The notes: generated from the sequence alone by a model not told the origin. Positions 23,007 through 34,989 are shown, counted from the stretch's first letter. The stretch: DNA of 64,000 nt from Irpex lacteus (GCA_001986395.2 MQVO02000006.1:1054001-1118000); one strand, 5' to 3'. Numbers and translations are program-made.

Positions 23007-26000
23007 ATGGATGGATCTGACCGCCCTGCTCGTCTCAGTGCTTTGCTCGCTGGTACGGCAGCGGAGCATTTACCATCGTCGTCGTCTTTCTCTCTCAGGC
23101 GACAGAGTCACGAGCAAAGTACAGTAGATGGCATCGACAACAGCAGCAATGCACGGGTGAGTAAACTATCTCCTGCTGTGAGATGATGCTTAGATGTATC
23201 ATGGTCAGCCTGGTCATGCTCCACCGACTTCTGGCGATCTCATCAGAAGCCGTGTCTCGGACCCTCAGAGGTCACGTTTCTCAGCCATATCACGTCCTTC
23301 TCCACTATCTCGTGGCTACCAAACTTCGTCTTCACCTGCGCCTATTGATAATGACGCGCATATACCCGCGCGTGAACGACAGGAAGATGCTTCACAAAGC
23401 TTCAATCCTTTTCGTCTAGCACAGGTTGAAGGCACACGAATGAAGGGAGGGAATCATATGCAACTAAAATCACGGAAGAGTCTTCATCAACGACTGGATG
23501 GAGGGGCTAGCCAGAAAGATACAGATACGTCCGGTGAGATATATATGCCCTCCTTGAATGCACGGTAGCTCACTAATTGCAGACAATATGCATGAAGGTA
23601 GACAAGACGATGTGGGAAGGCGTGTATCTCATCCCACAGAATCCCATGGTATATCGAGAACTCGTAGTGCTTCGGTCCTAAGCTCTTCCTACGGACAGGC
23701 TGCACAGGACGAAGACATCTCGTCTATCATGATGCGAGGGGCCACCGATCTCAGGAACGTCAAGTTTGAAAACGAAGAGCAGGTATGAAAGCTTCTAAAC
23801 TTCGAGTTTGCTCTGTATGGCTAACGTGTTTGTTGTAGCGTCGGGAGATTACGTTTTTGCAATCTCAGCTGCAATCGGCCATCGCTGAGAAAGAAGATGT
23901 TCTGCGACGTCTGAATGCCGTGAAAGCTTCTGCGAAGCAGGGCCTCGAGTCTACGTCTAAAAGGTAGGCTCTAATATGACATATACTATGACATTATGAG
24001 ACATCTCATCTGCGTAGCCTCGAAGGTGTACGCACTGTTCTCGATGGCTTAAAGGCACAATCCGCGGATGTTTTCGCCTCCATCTCCCAAGCGAAAACGT
24101 TGATGCCCGAAGTACAAGAGATGAGGAACACGGTTCAGGACACAGTCAAAGGTGACAACGCATTATACTACGTGCTTTGGCTTGATTGACGCTATATAGC
24201 TCTTGAGCCACTCTTCAACGATGAAGGCCATCTATATAAGACGACCGAAACGAAGATTCTGATGAGCGAGCTACAGATTGAATGTACAAAATGTATAGCA
24301 CCATGCACTGATTCTTGAGGTTATCGTGGCTGATTGTTCATGTACAGCTGGGCAAGTTGCCGATTTATTGCGAGAACGTCTACAATCCCTCGGTTCCGAG
24401 CTCATAGAAGCAAAGGCGAGGGTTACAGAAGTTGAAAGTGCCCAAGCTGCCGATCGCGAAGCTTTGCGTGCCGCTAATGCCTCGTCGTCCAGTGCTAGTG
24501 AGTGTCGTTTGCATCATCATGATTCTCATACTGCTAACTCTCAATACCAGTGGGTCATATCCGGGAGCTCGTTGATCAGTTGGCCATTCGTCGCTCAGAA
24601 GTTCAGGATGCCCTCATTGCAGGCGGAGAGTTGGAAATGAAACTCAAGACCGCAGAAGAACAGTAAGTGAGGCGTTCCTTGTCGCATTTCTGTGCTAACA
24701 TGCCATCCAGAATCGACGCACTGAAAGCGAAGATAGACTCTCAGCAAGCTGAGCTAACAAACAAGATCGCACTGGAACGCGAGTAAGTGGGTTGTGTGCT
24801 AACACGGAAGATTCCACATAACATGGTGTATAGGAATTCGAAGCTCACTGCACTACTGTGCGAGCGTGATGCTCGTTTAACAGACCTCGAGTCGGTCCAC
24901 GAAAGGTCAGGCATCTCGATCAACGCTGATATTATTGACAAAAACCATTCATTATGGATAGATTGGAAGCTGCCATTTTCCTGTCAAATGAACATAGTGG
25001 TAGAATACGAGTGTTGGAAGCGCATATAGCTCTTAAGGATGGTCATATTTCGGAGCTCAATGATAGGTGCGACAGGACTCGTCTCGCAATTCTTATCTAA
25101 TTGCTTTGCTTGCTGGTACAGAATCACACAAGAACGGAACGCACTACAGAATCTACAGTCAGAAATCCAAACGCTCAAGCAGGAGCTTGGTTCAGGTCTT
25201 GCGATAGAAGAGTCTCTCAAGAAGGAGCTAGCGCAAGTAATGGACGAGAAACAGCTACTGAGACAGGACCTGCAGTCTGCCAATAGCTCTCTTGAGGAAA
25301 TAAAGAGAGAGATTGAGACGCGTATTAATGCGTGAGTGTCAGCGGATCCCGATTGCCCCTACGACACTCAATACGATATTGTCTGTAGTATTCATCATGC
25401 AAATACGAAGTGCCAGGTTGGTTGCTGATCGCGAGTGTGCTTCATCTTATGTGACCGCCTTCTTCGCCAGGTCCTGGAAGATCGTGTTGAAGGGCAAATG
25501 GTGTCCCTGCGCATTTCTAAAGAGACGATCGGGACTCTACAGGTGCGCACGATTATACCCATGTGTTTGCCCCGGATTACTGATCCACAGTTTATCGGCC
25601 TGTAGGATCGTCTTACGGAGTCTGAAGCTAAATATGCAGTGCGTTCTTCATATGCCAGGTATTTGGCGCTGAAGTACACCTGTTTTCTCTAGCGTGAACT
25701 CGAGAGCACGGCCGGTAAGTACACTTGCCAGATCGCAGTCTTGTCGGAACAGAAGTCCGCGTTGGAGGCGAAAATGAACGACCTCGAGGCTACCGTGAGG
25801 GCGGTGCAACAGAGCGGAACAGCGGTGAAGGCGGAATATGAAGACAAGCTCGTGAAGCAGGCGGGGATGCATCATGTTCAACTGGACAAACAGGCGGAAG
25901 CGCATCAAGTGCAGTTGGGCTTAGTGCAGCAGCGTGTGGATGACGCCCATAACGCGCTTGAAAACGCTCGTTCGACGGTTAAGAGCCTTGAGGAGGAGGT

Positions 26001-27380
26001 TTCCACCTCTCGGCAGGAGCTGTTGGTAGCCAGGGATGAAATTCAGCTGGCCAAATTACCTTCTCCCGCTCACAAGGAGGCTATCGACTCGCTTAACGCG
26101 GAAATAATGGCGCTCCGTGAGGAAAAGACGGAGCTCGTCCTGAGAGCGAGGTCTATCGATTCGCGCTATAGGACTGGGGATTTGGTACGTTTCTCAATGA
26201 CTGGTCTCCTGGAAAGCTAACTCGTGTGATCGCTTCCATATTCAGAACGAGGAAGAGAAAGTCTTCATTAACACTCTGATCCGGACCTCGCAATCGATAC
26301 ACGAACAAGAGCTTGTTGCGAAAGGAAATGAATTACGAAGGGTGGGTGAACTATTTCCTCTGCTCATAGGCCATTCTATGATCCTGCTTCCAGCGGGATA
26401 ACACGATCAAGGACTTGCAAACACGGATCAAGTTACTCGAAACCACGTTGGCGAAACATCTCAAGTCACAGAGTAAAGCAGCTGTACAGTCCGCCAAGGA
26501 GAAAGCTTCGCTCATCGATCCTGCGGCATGGGTCCCCTCCTCCGAGAAGAGCAGCTCCCCTCCACAGCCCACACAGCTCATAGGAGAAGATGATCGGCCG
26601 GTGACTATTTTCTACCTCATTTTTCTCGTCAAATGTCGCTTACAGCCCTCGATCGTCCGAGAAGTCTGTGAATGTCGATAACACTACCACAGCAAAGTCA
26701 ACTCCTGCGCCCATTCGTATAGCGGCGGTGCGGACGCCTCTCGCAAACGTAACAGTTCCGGCTCCGAACGTTATATCACACCCTTCCCCCGCTATGCGGC
26801 CTCATGCTGGAGCACAAACGGCTAGAAGTACACCAATTCCGGTCAAGAAGATATCTGCAACAGTCCAGTTTGCCCCCGAACACCTGAAGTCCAGTCCCCT
26901 TGTGTATCCGTCTCCGAAGATCTCGGTTCCTGGTCGTCTGAAGACCTACAAGACTGTAAAGACCGTCGCGCAGACGAGCAAAGTAACGTTCAAGAGACTT
27001 GGATCGGACCATTCGGACGAAATTCAAGAGTTCGATGATTTGACCCCTCAGCTGTCCCCTGTGCAAGACATTCCAGAAGCACCCAAGGCGAAGCTCGGGA
27101 AGAGGGAAAGGACCGCCGATGTCAAGAGCCCGAGCGGTGCAAGGCAGCCAAAGAAATTGGTAGGATACTGCGTACACTTCATTAGACTTATCTGACATCA
27201 CTGATACTGCATAGCGTATTGGAATGAGGACACGATCTATCACGCAGCACAAGGATCAGGCCGACAGCCCGATCATTCAGGTACGTAGACGAACCCTCGT
27301 CTTAATTGATCAAGTGCTATACAGAGCTGTAGAGCCCCGAGCCTGTGGTAGCCAAGAATCGTGCCAGGAAACGGCGCTGA
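23007..27380 (+). CDS. Large coiled-coil protein with basic, proline-rich C-terminus, function unknown
   Basis: I do not recognise this protein by family. Start ATG 23007 (MDGSDRPARLSALLAGTAAE) joins in frame through the intron after SSNAR into MYHGQPGHAPP. The N-terminal 200 residues are Ser/Arg/Pro-rich. From about 23770 the product becomes a long heptad-rich coiled coil (KFENEEQRREITFLQSQLQS, AIAEKEDVLRRLNAVKAS, then many short exons up to about 26480). The C-terminal part is low-complexity with TP and SP sites (RTPLANVTVPAP, PEHLKSSPLVYPSP) and ends in strongly basic sequence (GKRERTADVK, QPKKLRIGMRTR, KNRARKRR), suggesting nuclear location. There are at least 15 introns. The layout of a coiled-coil rod with a basic SP/TP-rich tail is shared with chromosome axis or synaptonemal proteins, but that is only an analogy. 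Confidence 0.7.
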
Positions 27381-27698
27381 CGGTGTTGTATTTTCTGAAG
27401 AGTCAAACCTCGAACTCTAGGAACTTTCTCGGCGTCGAATCTGGCCTGGATGAACTCCTCGGTGCTCTTCTCTGCTCTGGTCTCTGAAGCCTGCATGAAC
27501 TCTCTCGTTGCCTCTGTACTCGTGGACTATAACTCAACTCAAGCCTCAAACTGCAACGCTGCTCGTCTGTATGTGATTGGACTGTGATCATCGTGTGTAA
27601 TAACTTTGTAGCTGTACATATACACGATTGAATGTTAAGAAACATTAATTCTTCCAAGGATGGTTGAGAAATTGTCCCATTGAGTCGAATATTAACAC
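27381..27698. other. Convergent intergenic region
   Basis: About 320 bp between two gene 3' ends. It holds both polyadenylation regions; no gene seen. Confidence 0.5.
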
Positions 27699-28499
27699 CT
27701 AGTCATCCTTGGGTAGCGTGCGGCCTTCGTTTAAATATACGATGCCTGCGTTAAGGTACGTGGCATAAGACAGCCATGCGCAGTACGGCGCAAGCAGCCA
27801 TGTCGACTTTCCTCCCGTTGGAACGTGGAGCGTTTTCTATGTTTCCCACAGAACTCTGAATCAGCTACTGATGCCGGGATACACCAACAGAGGCAATACT
27901 TACAGTCATCCACATTGTAGTCAAAGTCAAGAGCGTGCAGTCGACGAGCGCCAGCTTCGTCTGTCGTACGAGTCAATTAGAAGGACATGTTAGCAAGGAT
28001 ATCTATGCACTTACACGTTTGCGGACGAAGAAAAGAGGAGTCCAGAGGACATTCATGGCCAACTGTGCGTAATACAGCGCAATTCCGGTAGAAACTTGAG
28101 ACCTATAGAGCGTTATTGCCCGAGATATTAGAAGGAGAATATAGAGATATTCAACATGCACTTACAACTCATGTTCCGTCTGCAATGGGCGATCATAGGC
28201 ACGGACCGCAAGATGCGACGCGTATCCCATGGCTATGTAAAGACTAGTCCATACGAACGGAAATATCGCGTTCGGAGGGCGTCCTGGTGGGAAGAAGAGA
28301 TTCTAAAGGGTATAGTAATCAGCACCAATATCAATGAGGAGCTTGGCAACTACATAACACCAACCTTGTACCAGTTTCCTTTAACCACTTTACTAGTAGA
28401 TGAGCCGCTGAACAGCCCTACGGTGAGCGGCAGGCCTATGGCAGTATAGACATTTCTTGGGAGCGGCAGAAGCCAGGAAGAGGAGGCGAGAATGGACAT
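27699..28499 (-). CDS. TSPO: TspO/MBR (translocator protein) family membrane protein
   Basis: Five-helix membrane protein of the TspO/peripheral benzodiazepine receptor family, which binds porphyrins and sterols and usually sits in the outer mitochondrial membrane or ER. Five exons are needed. The first (28499-28365) encodes MSILASSSWLLPLPRNVYTA and IGLPLTVGLFSG. The next encodes NLFFPPGRPPNAIFPFVWTS and MGYASHLAVRAYDR. Then come IALYYAQLAMNVLWTPLFF and TKLALVDCTLLTLTTMWMT. The last exon begins just after an in-frame TAG and reads STWLLAPYCAWLSYATYLNA to the stop at 27699. The PPGRPP and FPFVWTSLY blocks and the Trp-rich NVLWTPLFF are family hallmarks. Total length of roughly 170-190 residues fits the family. 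Confidence 0.88.
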
Positions 28500-28817
28500 G
28501 TTGTGGTAGAGAAGAAGGAGTGCGTGGACGAGCTCGGGATATATCGCTTGAAATTGAAGGACGTCATTGACCTGGGCGCGATGTTCATGAGACTGATGGG
28601 GGCTCGATCGTTTGTTTGGATCCAAGGCTCTTGCCAAACAATCGTCCCGTTTTGGATGGACTACCCTGAGAGTATCATTGAATTCAAGTACTTAGGGGAT
28701 ATTTCGGATGAGAAAAATCCTATTTGCGATACTTATAGGTGTTAGCATGTTCTCGAAACCCAGTAGAACTCACATCTTCGAAACGGCCCGCTAGATACAA
28801 CTGGAAAGAAAAGGGTT
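28500..28817. other. Intergenic upstream of the TspO gene
   Basis: About 320 bp between the TspO start and the 3' end of the next minus-strand gene. Open frames here are upstream extensions of the TspO frame without a conserved pattern. No other gene seen. Confidence 0.45.
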
Positions 28818-29373
28818 TCACAAATCTATTCCGCCGTCTTCGTCTAATACAACATCGTGCGAGATATCTGCCACATGGTTGGGCTCATGCACTGGGGCAT
28901 GTACAGAGCTGGTTAGAGTCGGGTCTTCTTGCGGCGGCTCTGCAGACTGTGTCTGATCGCCAGTAGGTAGTTCGGAGTGACAACTGACTGAGAGGCCCTT
29001 CTCCGCCAACGCCATTCGTAGTATACTGATTCTCTCCTCCTGAGACCCTCTGCATAGTTTATAGTATACGTTTCAACGATAGAAGGAGGTCAAGATGAGA
29101 GCAGCACGTACATGACATCGTCGTTCTCCTTCATCGCCTCCTCAAGCTCTGGATCCGATAACTCTTCAGTGGCTTCTTTCAGCTGCTCTTGTGTACTCTT
29201 CAAGTGTTCAAGCGAGTTCTGCAAACGTGCAATTTCTGCCGTCAAGTGTATTCAGGATGCCGATGTCGCTGCCGTAGAGAATATGTGTGAAGACCTTCTG
29301 AAATGACCGGTACGTCCAAGCCGACTGCTTCGCCGAGAGTGAAGGGCTGTGGATAGCGTGGTGTGTATTCCAT
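28818..29373 (-). CDS. Small coiled-coil protein, possibly a Tma17-like proteasome assembly factor
   Basis: Three exons starting at ATG 29373 give roughly 140 residues: MEYTPRYPQPFTLGEAVGLD, then EIARLQNSLEHLKSTQEQLK, DPELEEAMKENDDVIGSQEE and RISILRMALAEKG. The C-terminus is acidic and ends GIDL. The pattern of one helix with regularly spaced leucines, a short acidic loop, and a second helix of the KEN-x(4)-QEERI type resembles yeast Tma17, a stress-induced chaperone of proteasome base assembly. The match is by eye and to a weakly conserved family, so treat it as a hypothesis. That the protein is a real gene is better supported: both splice joins keep frame and the helices continue across them. 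Confidence 0.6.
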
Positions 29374-29697
29374 TTGGTTGGTCTGAAGATCGAAAATCGA
29401 ATATAGATGATACTGAGTAGCAAATTCAAAGCACAGATGGAGGGAGGAGGCAAGTTAGCAGAACAAGTTCTGTACTGCACTACGCAATCACGGCATGCGG
29501 CCCGGTCTTCCTGATCGCTGCATCAAAGGACGATAAGATTATTGCTTGCTATGGGTATGCTAGAATGCGGGGACACAGATACAGTGCGATAGTAAATAAT
29601 GCTTAGCATGGATATATCAACGAGAAACGTCCTCTAAATGCAGAAGAAAAATGCCCAAAGCCGCGAGCAAAGAATCAAGGATGTCGCAGAATCGCTC
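29374..29697. other. Intergenic between Tma17-like gene and mitochondrial carrier
   Basis: About 320 bp: promoter of the minus-strand gene to the left and 3' flank of the carrier to the right. No gene seen. Confidence 0.45.
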
Positions 29698-32069
29698 TCA
29701 AACACCCAACTTCCGTTTACTGGACTCGTATACAACGTACGATATTGACACAGCGGGAACGACCTATCCCAGATGTCAGTGCCCATAGGGGATTTAAACT
29801 TCCTTGTGGCTCACCTTGGCCAATGTAGGAAGCAGACCGCGGTAGAAACCTCGCCAGCCGTCTTTGGCGTACGTCTGCTGAACAACGTCCATCATACCAG
29901 TATATCTTTGTGGATGGCCGGTGGACCCAGATGCTTGCAACCGCGTCCGCACAAGGTTCAGAGGGTACACGCTCGTCGCGCCGATGCTGCCGGATACGCT
30001 GCCGCAGGCCAACAACACGAACACGCCGGGCTCTTCCTTGCCGGACGCTCGTAGGTAGGCGAGTTTCAGGCCTTCGAAGGTACTCATATCTATGGCAGAA
30101 TATCTGGAGTGCACGTATAAGTATTTGATAATTTGACCAGCCCAACATCTGCACTCACGGGAAAACACCGATGAGACCGATCTAGAAAACACACAATTTG
30201 TTAGTAACACGTATTATTCAGTGTTGCATCAACTCACCCCCAAGCCACGGTAAAACGCTCTTATACCACCGGTGGCATATAATCGTGCAGCGGCTTCTCG
30301 TATACTTCTCTTCTCTCCTGCGTTGCTCATCATTTGCGTCTGCAAGAACTCAGCACAGCAATACGCAAGCTGAGAACTTGTTGCTCACTTTCATGGTTTC
30401 TATCGGATATATACCTGGCACAGAATTTAGTTTTATTATACAAGAGATGAAGAATTTGTGCAACACTCACTCAGCTGGCTACTTATACCACCAATACCAC
30501 CAGACAAGAACCTGCTAACACCACTTATGTCTCTAGGATTATCGACATGATCATAATGTTTGGCGAACATCCGTTTCTATGAGTATCATTGCACATTAGA
30601 AACCCGAAATCTCTGATTGGCTGAGATAACCACTTACAGAGGTTTCGTACGCAAAGAACTTAATGGCGGACTCGGGCAGGATCTTAATCACAGACAGACC
30701 ATTTCCTGTCCAGAAAGCACGAACACCTCCTTCCGAGTATATCCGAGTTACTGCACTAGCGATAGCTTTAACACCACGGACAGGTGCTTGAGGACTAAGG
30801 GACGTTCCGCCGGCTTCTGGTGCACGCGTGATGAGGAATATCTTCAGACGGTCAAATGGTGCTGTGAATGTTCTTGAGACTGACTCAAGTTAGTGGATGC
30901 ACAGTATTTGAGTGTACGAGCCATACTCACCGGCACCAGCAAACCCTCCAGCCAGGAGAAACCTTGCTGCTGTCGAGCCAAGGAGCCAGTTATGATGCTC
31001 TTCCTCCTCGTGTGGGTAGAAATCGTCTTCATCGTACTCATCTTCGTCCTCCAAATCATCGCTCTCATAGTCGACCGGTGTAGGTGGTACCTCCTGCCTG
31101 GCTGCTGGTTGGGATGGTCTATCCGTAGACATGTCTTCGGCACTCAGAGTGACATCGCCTATTTAAGGCTCAATTCAATCTCAAGTAGCTGAGGCGCGGA
31201 ATACGACGTAGACGCGTACCTTCCATGGTAACTCGGGCAGCGCCTCTCCCATCATCTCCCATGTACTTCTTCACAGTATAATAACGGAATATCTCTTTGG
31301 GAGAGACCTTCCGAGGCATGAGAAGCAAGAAGTCTCGGAACTCTTGAAAGTTGATAGCATGTGAATGGGGCGATGACGAGAGGAAAGTCATAAACTCGGT
31401 CAGAGTGGTCCCGTCCAGATTTATGCCTAGGTATGGGGAGGTTACGTTTGGTTGTGCATTGTCAAATCACTCGAGAAGTTTGCTCACCGGCCTTCTGCAA
31501 TGCAAAGTATAACTCGTCGGCTTCTAGATGTCCATTCCCGTCCAAATCCAGCTCATCATGGAATATTCGCCAGAGCTCTAGTTGACCCAACAGTCAACGA
31601 TAAGTACTGCGATGTGTACATGGAAGGACGCACCAGCTTCTTTCGTATCAGCGTACTTCTCGAACTCGTGCCAAGAAATGTCTCTGTTCAGCAGACCGGC
31701 GGTGTGTCCACGGAACCGGAGCAGCAGCTCGTCATGATACATATCCTGCAAACGCTTCGCGCTCTCCTTGGTCAACGAATGATCGTCCTCAACTTCCCAC
31801 TTCTTCGCCACGACATCGTCCTCTCCAGCATCGTGTCTTCTCTTCTGCTTCTTGGGCAGCGACTGCCATAATTTCTTTAGTCGTTTCTCTCGAGTCTCCT
31901 TTCCTTCCTGTGCACGGAACTCGAGTAGGTTGTGTGGTATGGGTTGGTATGGTGGTGGGTCGGAGCGCAGTCTAGGAATAAACGGCCTCGTTTGTGCGCC
32001 TGATAAACTCCGTTCGAATATATCTCGTTTCGAGGGACCTGGAGACCCTGATGCTGAGGACGAAGCCAT
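29698..32069 (-). CDS. SAL1: Ca2+-regulated mitochondrial carrier (SAL1/SCaMC, ATP-Mg/Pi type)
   Basis: Inner mitochondrial membrane carrier with an N-terminal calcium-sensing domain, of the family that exchanges ATP-Mg for phosphate. The start (MASSSASGSPGPSKR) is followed by a basic helix and EF-hand region. One canonical EF-hand loop is clear (DLDGNGHLEADE), while neighbouring ones are degenerate. A very acidic linker (DDLEDEDEYDEDDFYPHEEE) leads into three carrier repeats with signatures APFDRLKIF, YPIETMKTQM and YPLNLVRTRL. Each is followed by the aromatic/glycine patterns AFWTGNG, AFYRGLG and GFYRGLL. The C-terminus reads VPAVSISYVVYESSKRKLGV. The Asn in the third signature replaces an acidic residue, as is common for repeat 3 of this family. 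Around eight introns. Confidence 0.93.
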
Positions 32070-32443
32070 AGGCTTCCGGTGTTTGGTCTATCTGACACGC
32101 GGGTCGGAATCTTCTTCTTCTACAGAGTCGCGCCAAGTTTTTGCTGTGCTTGACGAGAGGTGACGCGTTGACCACACTGCGGTCAGCATAGCATGGCGGT
32201 GGTGAAGGCGGAGGAAACGGCGGTGAAGGAGGTCGTGGTGTTGAAGGAAATTAAACAACGCTGGTCCGGACACACTCTGCCAGACTGCCACTGACGTCCA
32301 TCTCAGATGTAAGCGCTCAATACACCCGACTCCAAGCACTCGTGTTGTGTTCCATAACGCCTCTCGAAGGCAGAAGTACTATACATTCGGTAGTATTTAC
32401 ACGACATAGAGGTACATGAGGGGCATGGGAAGCAAAGGGTAGG
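32070..32443. other. Intergenic upstream of the mitochondrial carrier
   Basis: About 370 bp holding the carrier promoter and the 3' flank of the unknown gene to the right. A minus-strand open frame at 32088-32339 crosses it but has no family features. The exact 3' end of the neighbouring gene is uncertain, so part of this may be its transcript. Confidence 0.35.
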
Positions 32444-33792
32444 CTACATGTGCTTCTTATGGCAGTAGTATTGGCAATGTCCTGCATACACAGCGACCAA
32501 ACTTTAACAATAGGCAATAAATAAAGCTGAGGCGGACCTGCGCTCAGTATGTCACGCATGGTGTCGTCTTCGTTCTGTGACGAACGAAGCCTCGAAGCAT
32601 GTGGCTCACTATATCAAACGTCTTGTGTAAGCGTACTTGTGAAATATGATGATGGAGTGACTACGTACCACAGCCCATGCATCCCATGTCCGCATCCAGT
32701 GCGTGGGTGTCCGAGCGACGCGGTTCAACGTGTCGCACCACCTTGTCCAGCATGACAGAAGAAGAATATGGGTGTCGCACACTACGGCCATCGTCCAAAG
32801 TCTCCAGGGCCGTTAAGTCAGCAGACACGTTGTCTCGGTCGGCGGTCGTGCGTGGTAATGAGGGGTATACAGCAACATGTCGGCGTGTTACGTCTAGCTT
32901 ACTGCAATTAAGGCCTTGTGGGTATACCTGTTCGAAGAGGGTGGTCAGAAGACAGTCGGAGACCGGAAATGTCGAGGAACGTACTATACGATATTGTGCA
33001 TCGTAAAATTGACGGTCATCAGACACCTGCGTGCCACGTTTTTCGAACTCAGGCTTTACGGGGCGCGTTTGCGGTGGCACGGGCTAAAAATGCGTATCAA
33101 TATGTCAATAAGCAAGTGTGAACAGGGCGAAGACGTAATCCGCAACAAACTACTTACTGGCTCGTCATTAAGGTGGCCTGACGATCTTGCCGAGGCATCA
33201 GCGGGAGGTTCGATGGAAGGCTCGACCGAGGTAGACGTAGTCGACTCGGTGAAAGTGGAACCTGCGTCAGACAGACGGTCCGTGGCATGCGTATCTGGCA
33301 ACTAGACCACCATAAGCTACCACATTAATGGATTTTATTCTTAGATACCGAAATGAGCCTACCATCGGAAGTGCTTTTTCCTCTCCTCTCCTTCTATGTC
33401 TTCTCGTGGATGTGCTGACGTCCTCTCTTGAGGCGCCACTTTCAAGTATGCTGACGTTGGTCCTGGAGTGATGCGGGGGCATGGGACTTCGTATACGTTC
33501 AACGCGGCTGCCCTTGCCTAGAGCCTTATCAATATTTTCCTTCCAATTATCCGGCATCTGTGGAATATAAGTCAGGGCGACGCCACAGCAAGGAATTGCC
33601 AGGGTTGCTCACCGGAGGTTGCGGCTCGTTTGTGGGGAGTAATACTAGGTGGCGAAAGCTGCTTGAGCGAGAAACAGAGTTGTGCCTCTTGGGAGGGTCA
33701 GGAATGAGCTTCGGGACGGGTTTTCGCCATCCCTTTGGTCGCATTCCACCCGACGCGTCTAGCGGTTTTGATATTGAGGTCCTGGCTGACAT
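32444..33792 (-). CDS. Unknown protein, Ser/Thr-rich with a Cys/His-rich C-terminal tail
   Basis: Not recognised. From ATG 33792 the product starts MSARTSISKPLDASGGMRPK. Introns then join in frame to MPDNWKENIDKALGKGSRVE, to LPDTHATDRLSDAGSTFTES, and to PVPPQTRPVKPEFEKRGTQ followed by DCLLTTLFEQVYPQGLNCSK. The last exon join proposed here turns DMGCMGC into a short end with GHCQYYCHKKHM and a stop at 32444, which would make a small Cys/His cluster. Without that join the frame ends at 32661. Exons up to about 32900 are well supported by phase-compatible splice sites. The final exon is my inference. Most of the protein looks intrinsically disordered. Confidence 0.5.
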
Positions 33793-34989
33793 TATGACAG
33801 AGATATTGAGGAAGAAGTCGATTATAGCGGCGCGGGTAGGGTTACTGCGCAGAAGAGGAGCGGCCCACGTATTTATGTGTTTGGAGAGGAAGGGTGGCCA
33901 CAGACGATCACGGAGGGGACCCACAAGAAGAGATACGGCCTGTTCGGTACGTCTGACGATTGGCCTGTGCACCTGTTACGGAAGGTATGAATCGAGTTGT
34001 CTGGAACCGCCACTCGGGAAGGGAAGCGCAAGGTTCACAGGGTTATATGATGAGGGGCAGAGCCTACCCACCGTTCAGAAATCCGGATAAGAGACCACGA
34101 GCGGCGTCAACGTTAGGCTAAAATGAGACTCTCCCCGAGGGTGGACGGCGAGGCAAATGGCCGACGAGCACTCCCGGATATGAGCACGGGTTCTGCGTGC
34201 TTGGCGGACTGAGGGGCATGCATAAAACATACCCATCCAAGGAGCGGATAATACAGAAGACGCCAGACCTAGAAACCTTACGCCTCACCTGAGCCGCGTG
34301 TGATATCTCGCAATACATAGCCATGCTAGCCATTCGGTACTTTCCACCCTGCGATGAAAAGTACGCCAGAGATGGACTAAGAGAGTCACCTCGCGGCACC
34401 AGCATGAGGCAAGCTCCCTCACGGGAAAAATGTTATGGTCCTCCTAGTCAGTGCGTCAACACGCGCACTACACGAGGTTCCTACGAGACACCACCTGGAA
34501 ATAGCTGTCAATGAGGCTGATTCAATGCCCTAAGGATGGAAAGTTATGTATACCGCGTCTGCACTCGTGCCCACGTCTCTGTTGATTTTCCGTTACTGCC
34601 GTAAGTTGCACGTTCATGATCGTTCATCTTCTGTTAATGGCATTGTAGCTATCACCAAGAGGCTACGATTGTTCCAGATATGTTTCATTTCAGGAAACAC
34701 TACGAGAGATTCCCAGTGGTTGGTGGTCGATGGACAACGAAGCAGCCTGGCATTGGCGCTCATGTACCCAATGACGCGAAGTAGATCCCGAGCGCGTGAT
34801 CGCGTTCTCATTCAAGTTTCTTTCGACGAATTCCACAAACGTTGCCAGTATGTTTTGGTTCAGACGGCACGAGATTGGTATGAAATTCGTATATCAGAAC
34901 TACTCAATAGCACTTGAATATGAGACTACATCAAAACACAATTTGTTGTACAGAGAGAGATAGCGCAGCCGTCCACAAACATCCGGGAT
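33793..34989. other. 1.2-kb region between unknown gene and Argonaute
   Basis: This should hold the promoter of the unknown minus-strand gene and the 3' flank of Argonaute. Long open frames on the plus strand at 33560-34090 overlap the antisense of real exons. A small spliced candidate gene at 34536-34784 is listed separately; otherwise I see nothing. Confidence 0.4.
34536..34784 (+). CDS. Tentative small spliced gene, unknown
   Basis: Two exons, 34536-34600 and 34649-34784, flank a 48-nt GTAAGT...TAG intron and would encode 66 residues. The product starts MESYVYRVCTRAHV and continues PDMFHFRKHYERFPVVGGRW. A longer unspliced open frame exists in another phase (34546-34917). There is no family match, so this could be a remnant of a degraded gene or chance. 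Confidence 0.2.

Noticed and set aside
22720..23127. 135-codon plus-strand frame between the GMC oxidoreductase and coiled-coil genes
   Set aside because: Out of frame with the downstream gene, whose start at 23007 and splice phases fit better.
32088..32339. Minus-strand frame ending 18 bp before the carrier start
   Set aside because: No recognisable domain; sits in the 5' region of the carrier gene, and another 3' end for the neighbour fits better.
33560..34090. Plus-strand open frame of 176 codons
   Set aside because: Overlaps, on the opposite strand, exons of the unknown minus-strand gene that have consistent splice phases.
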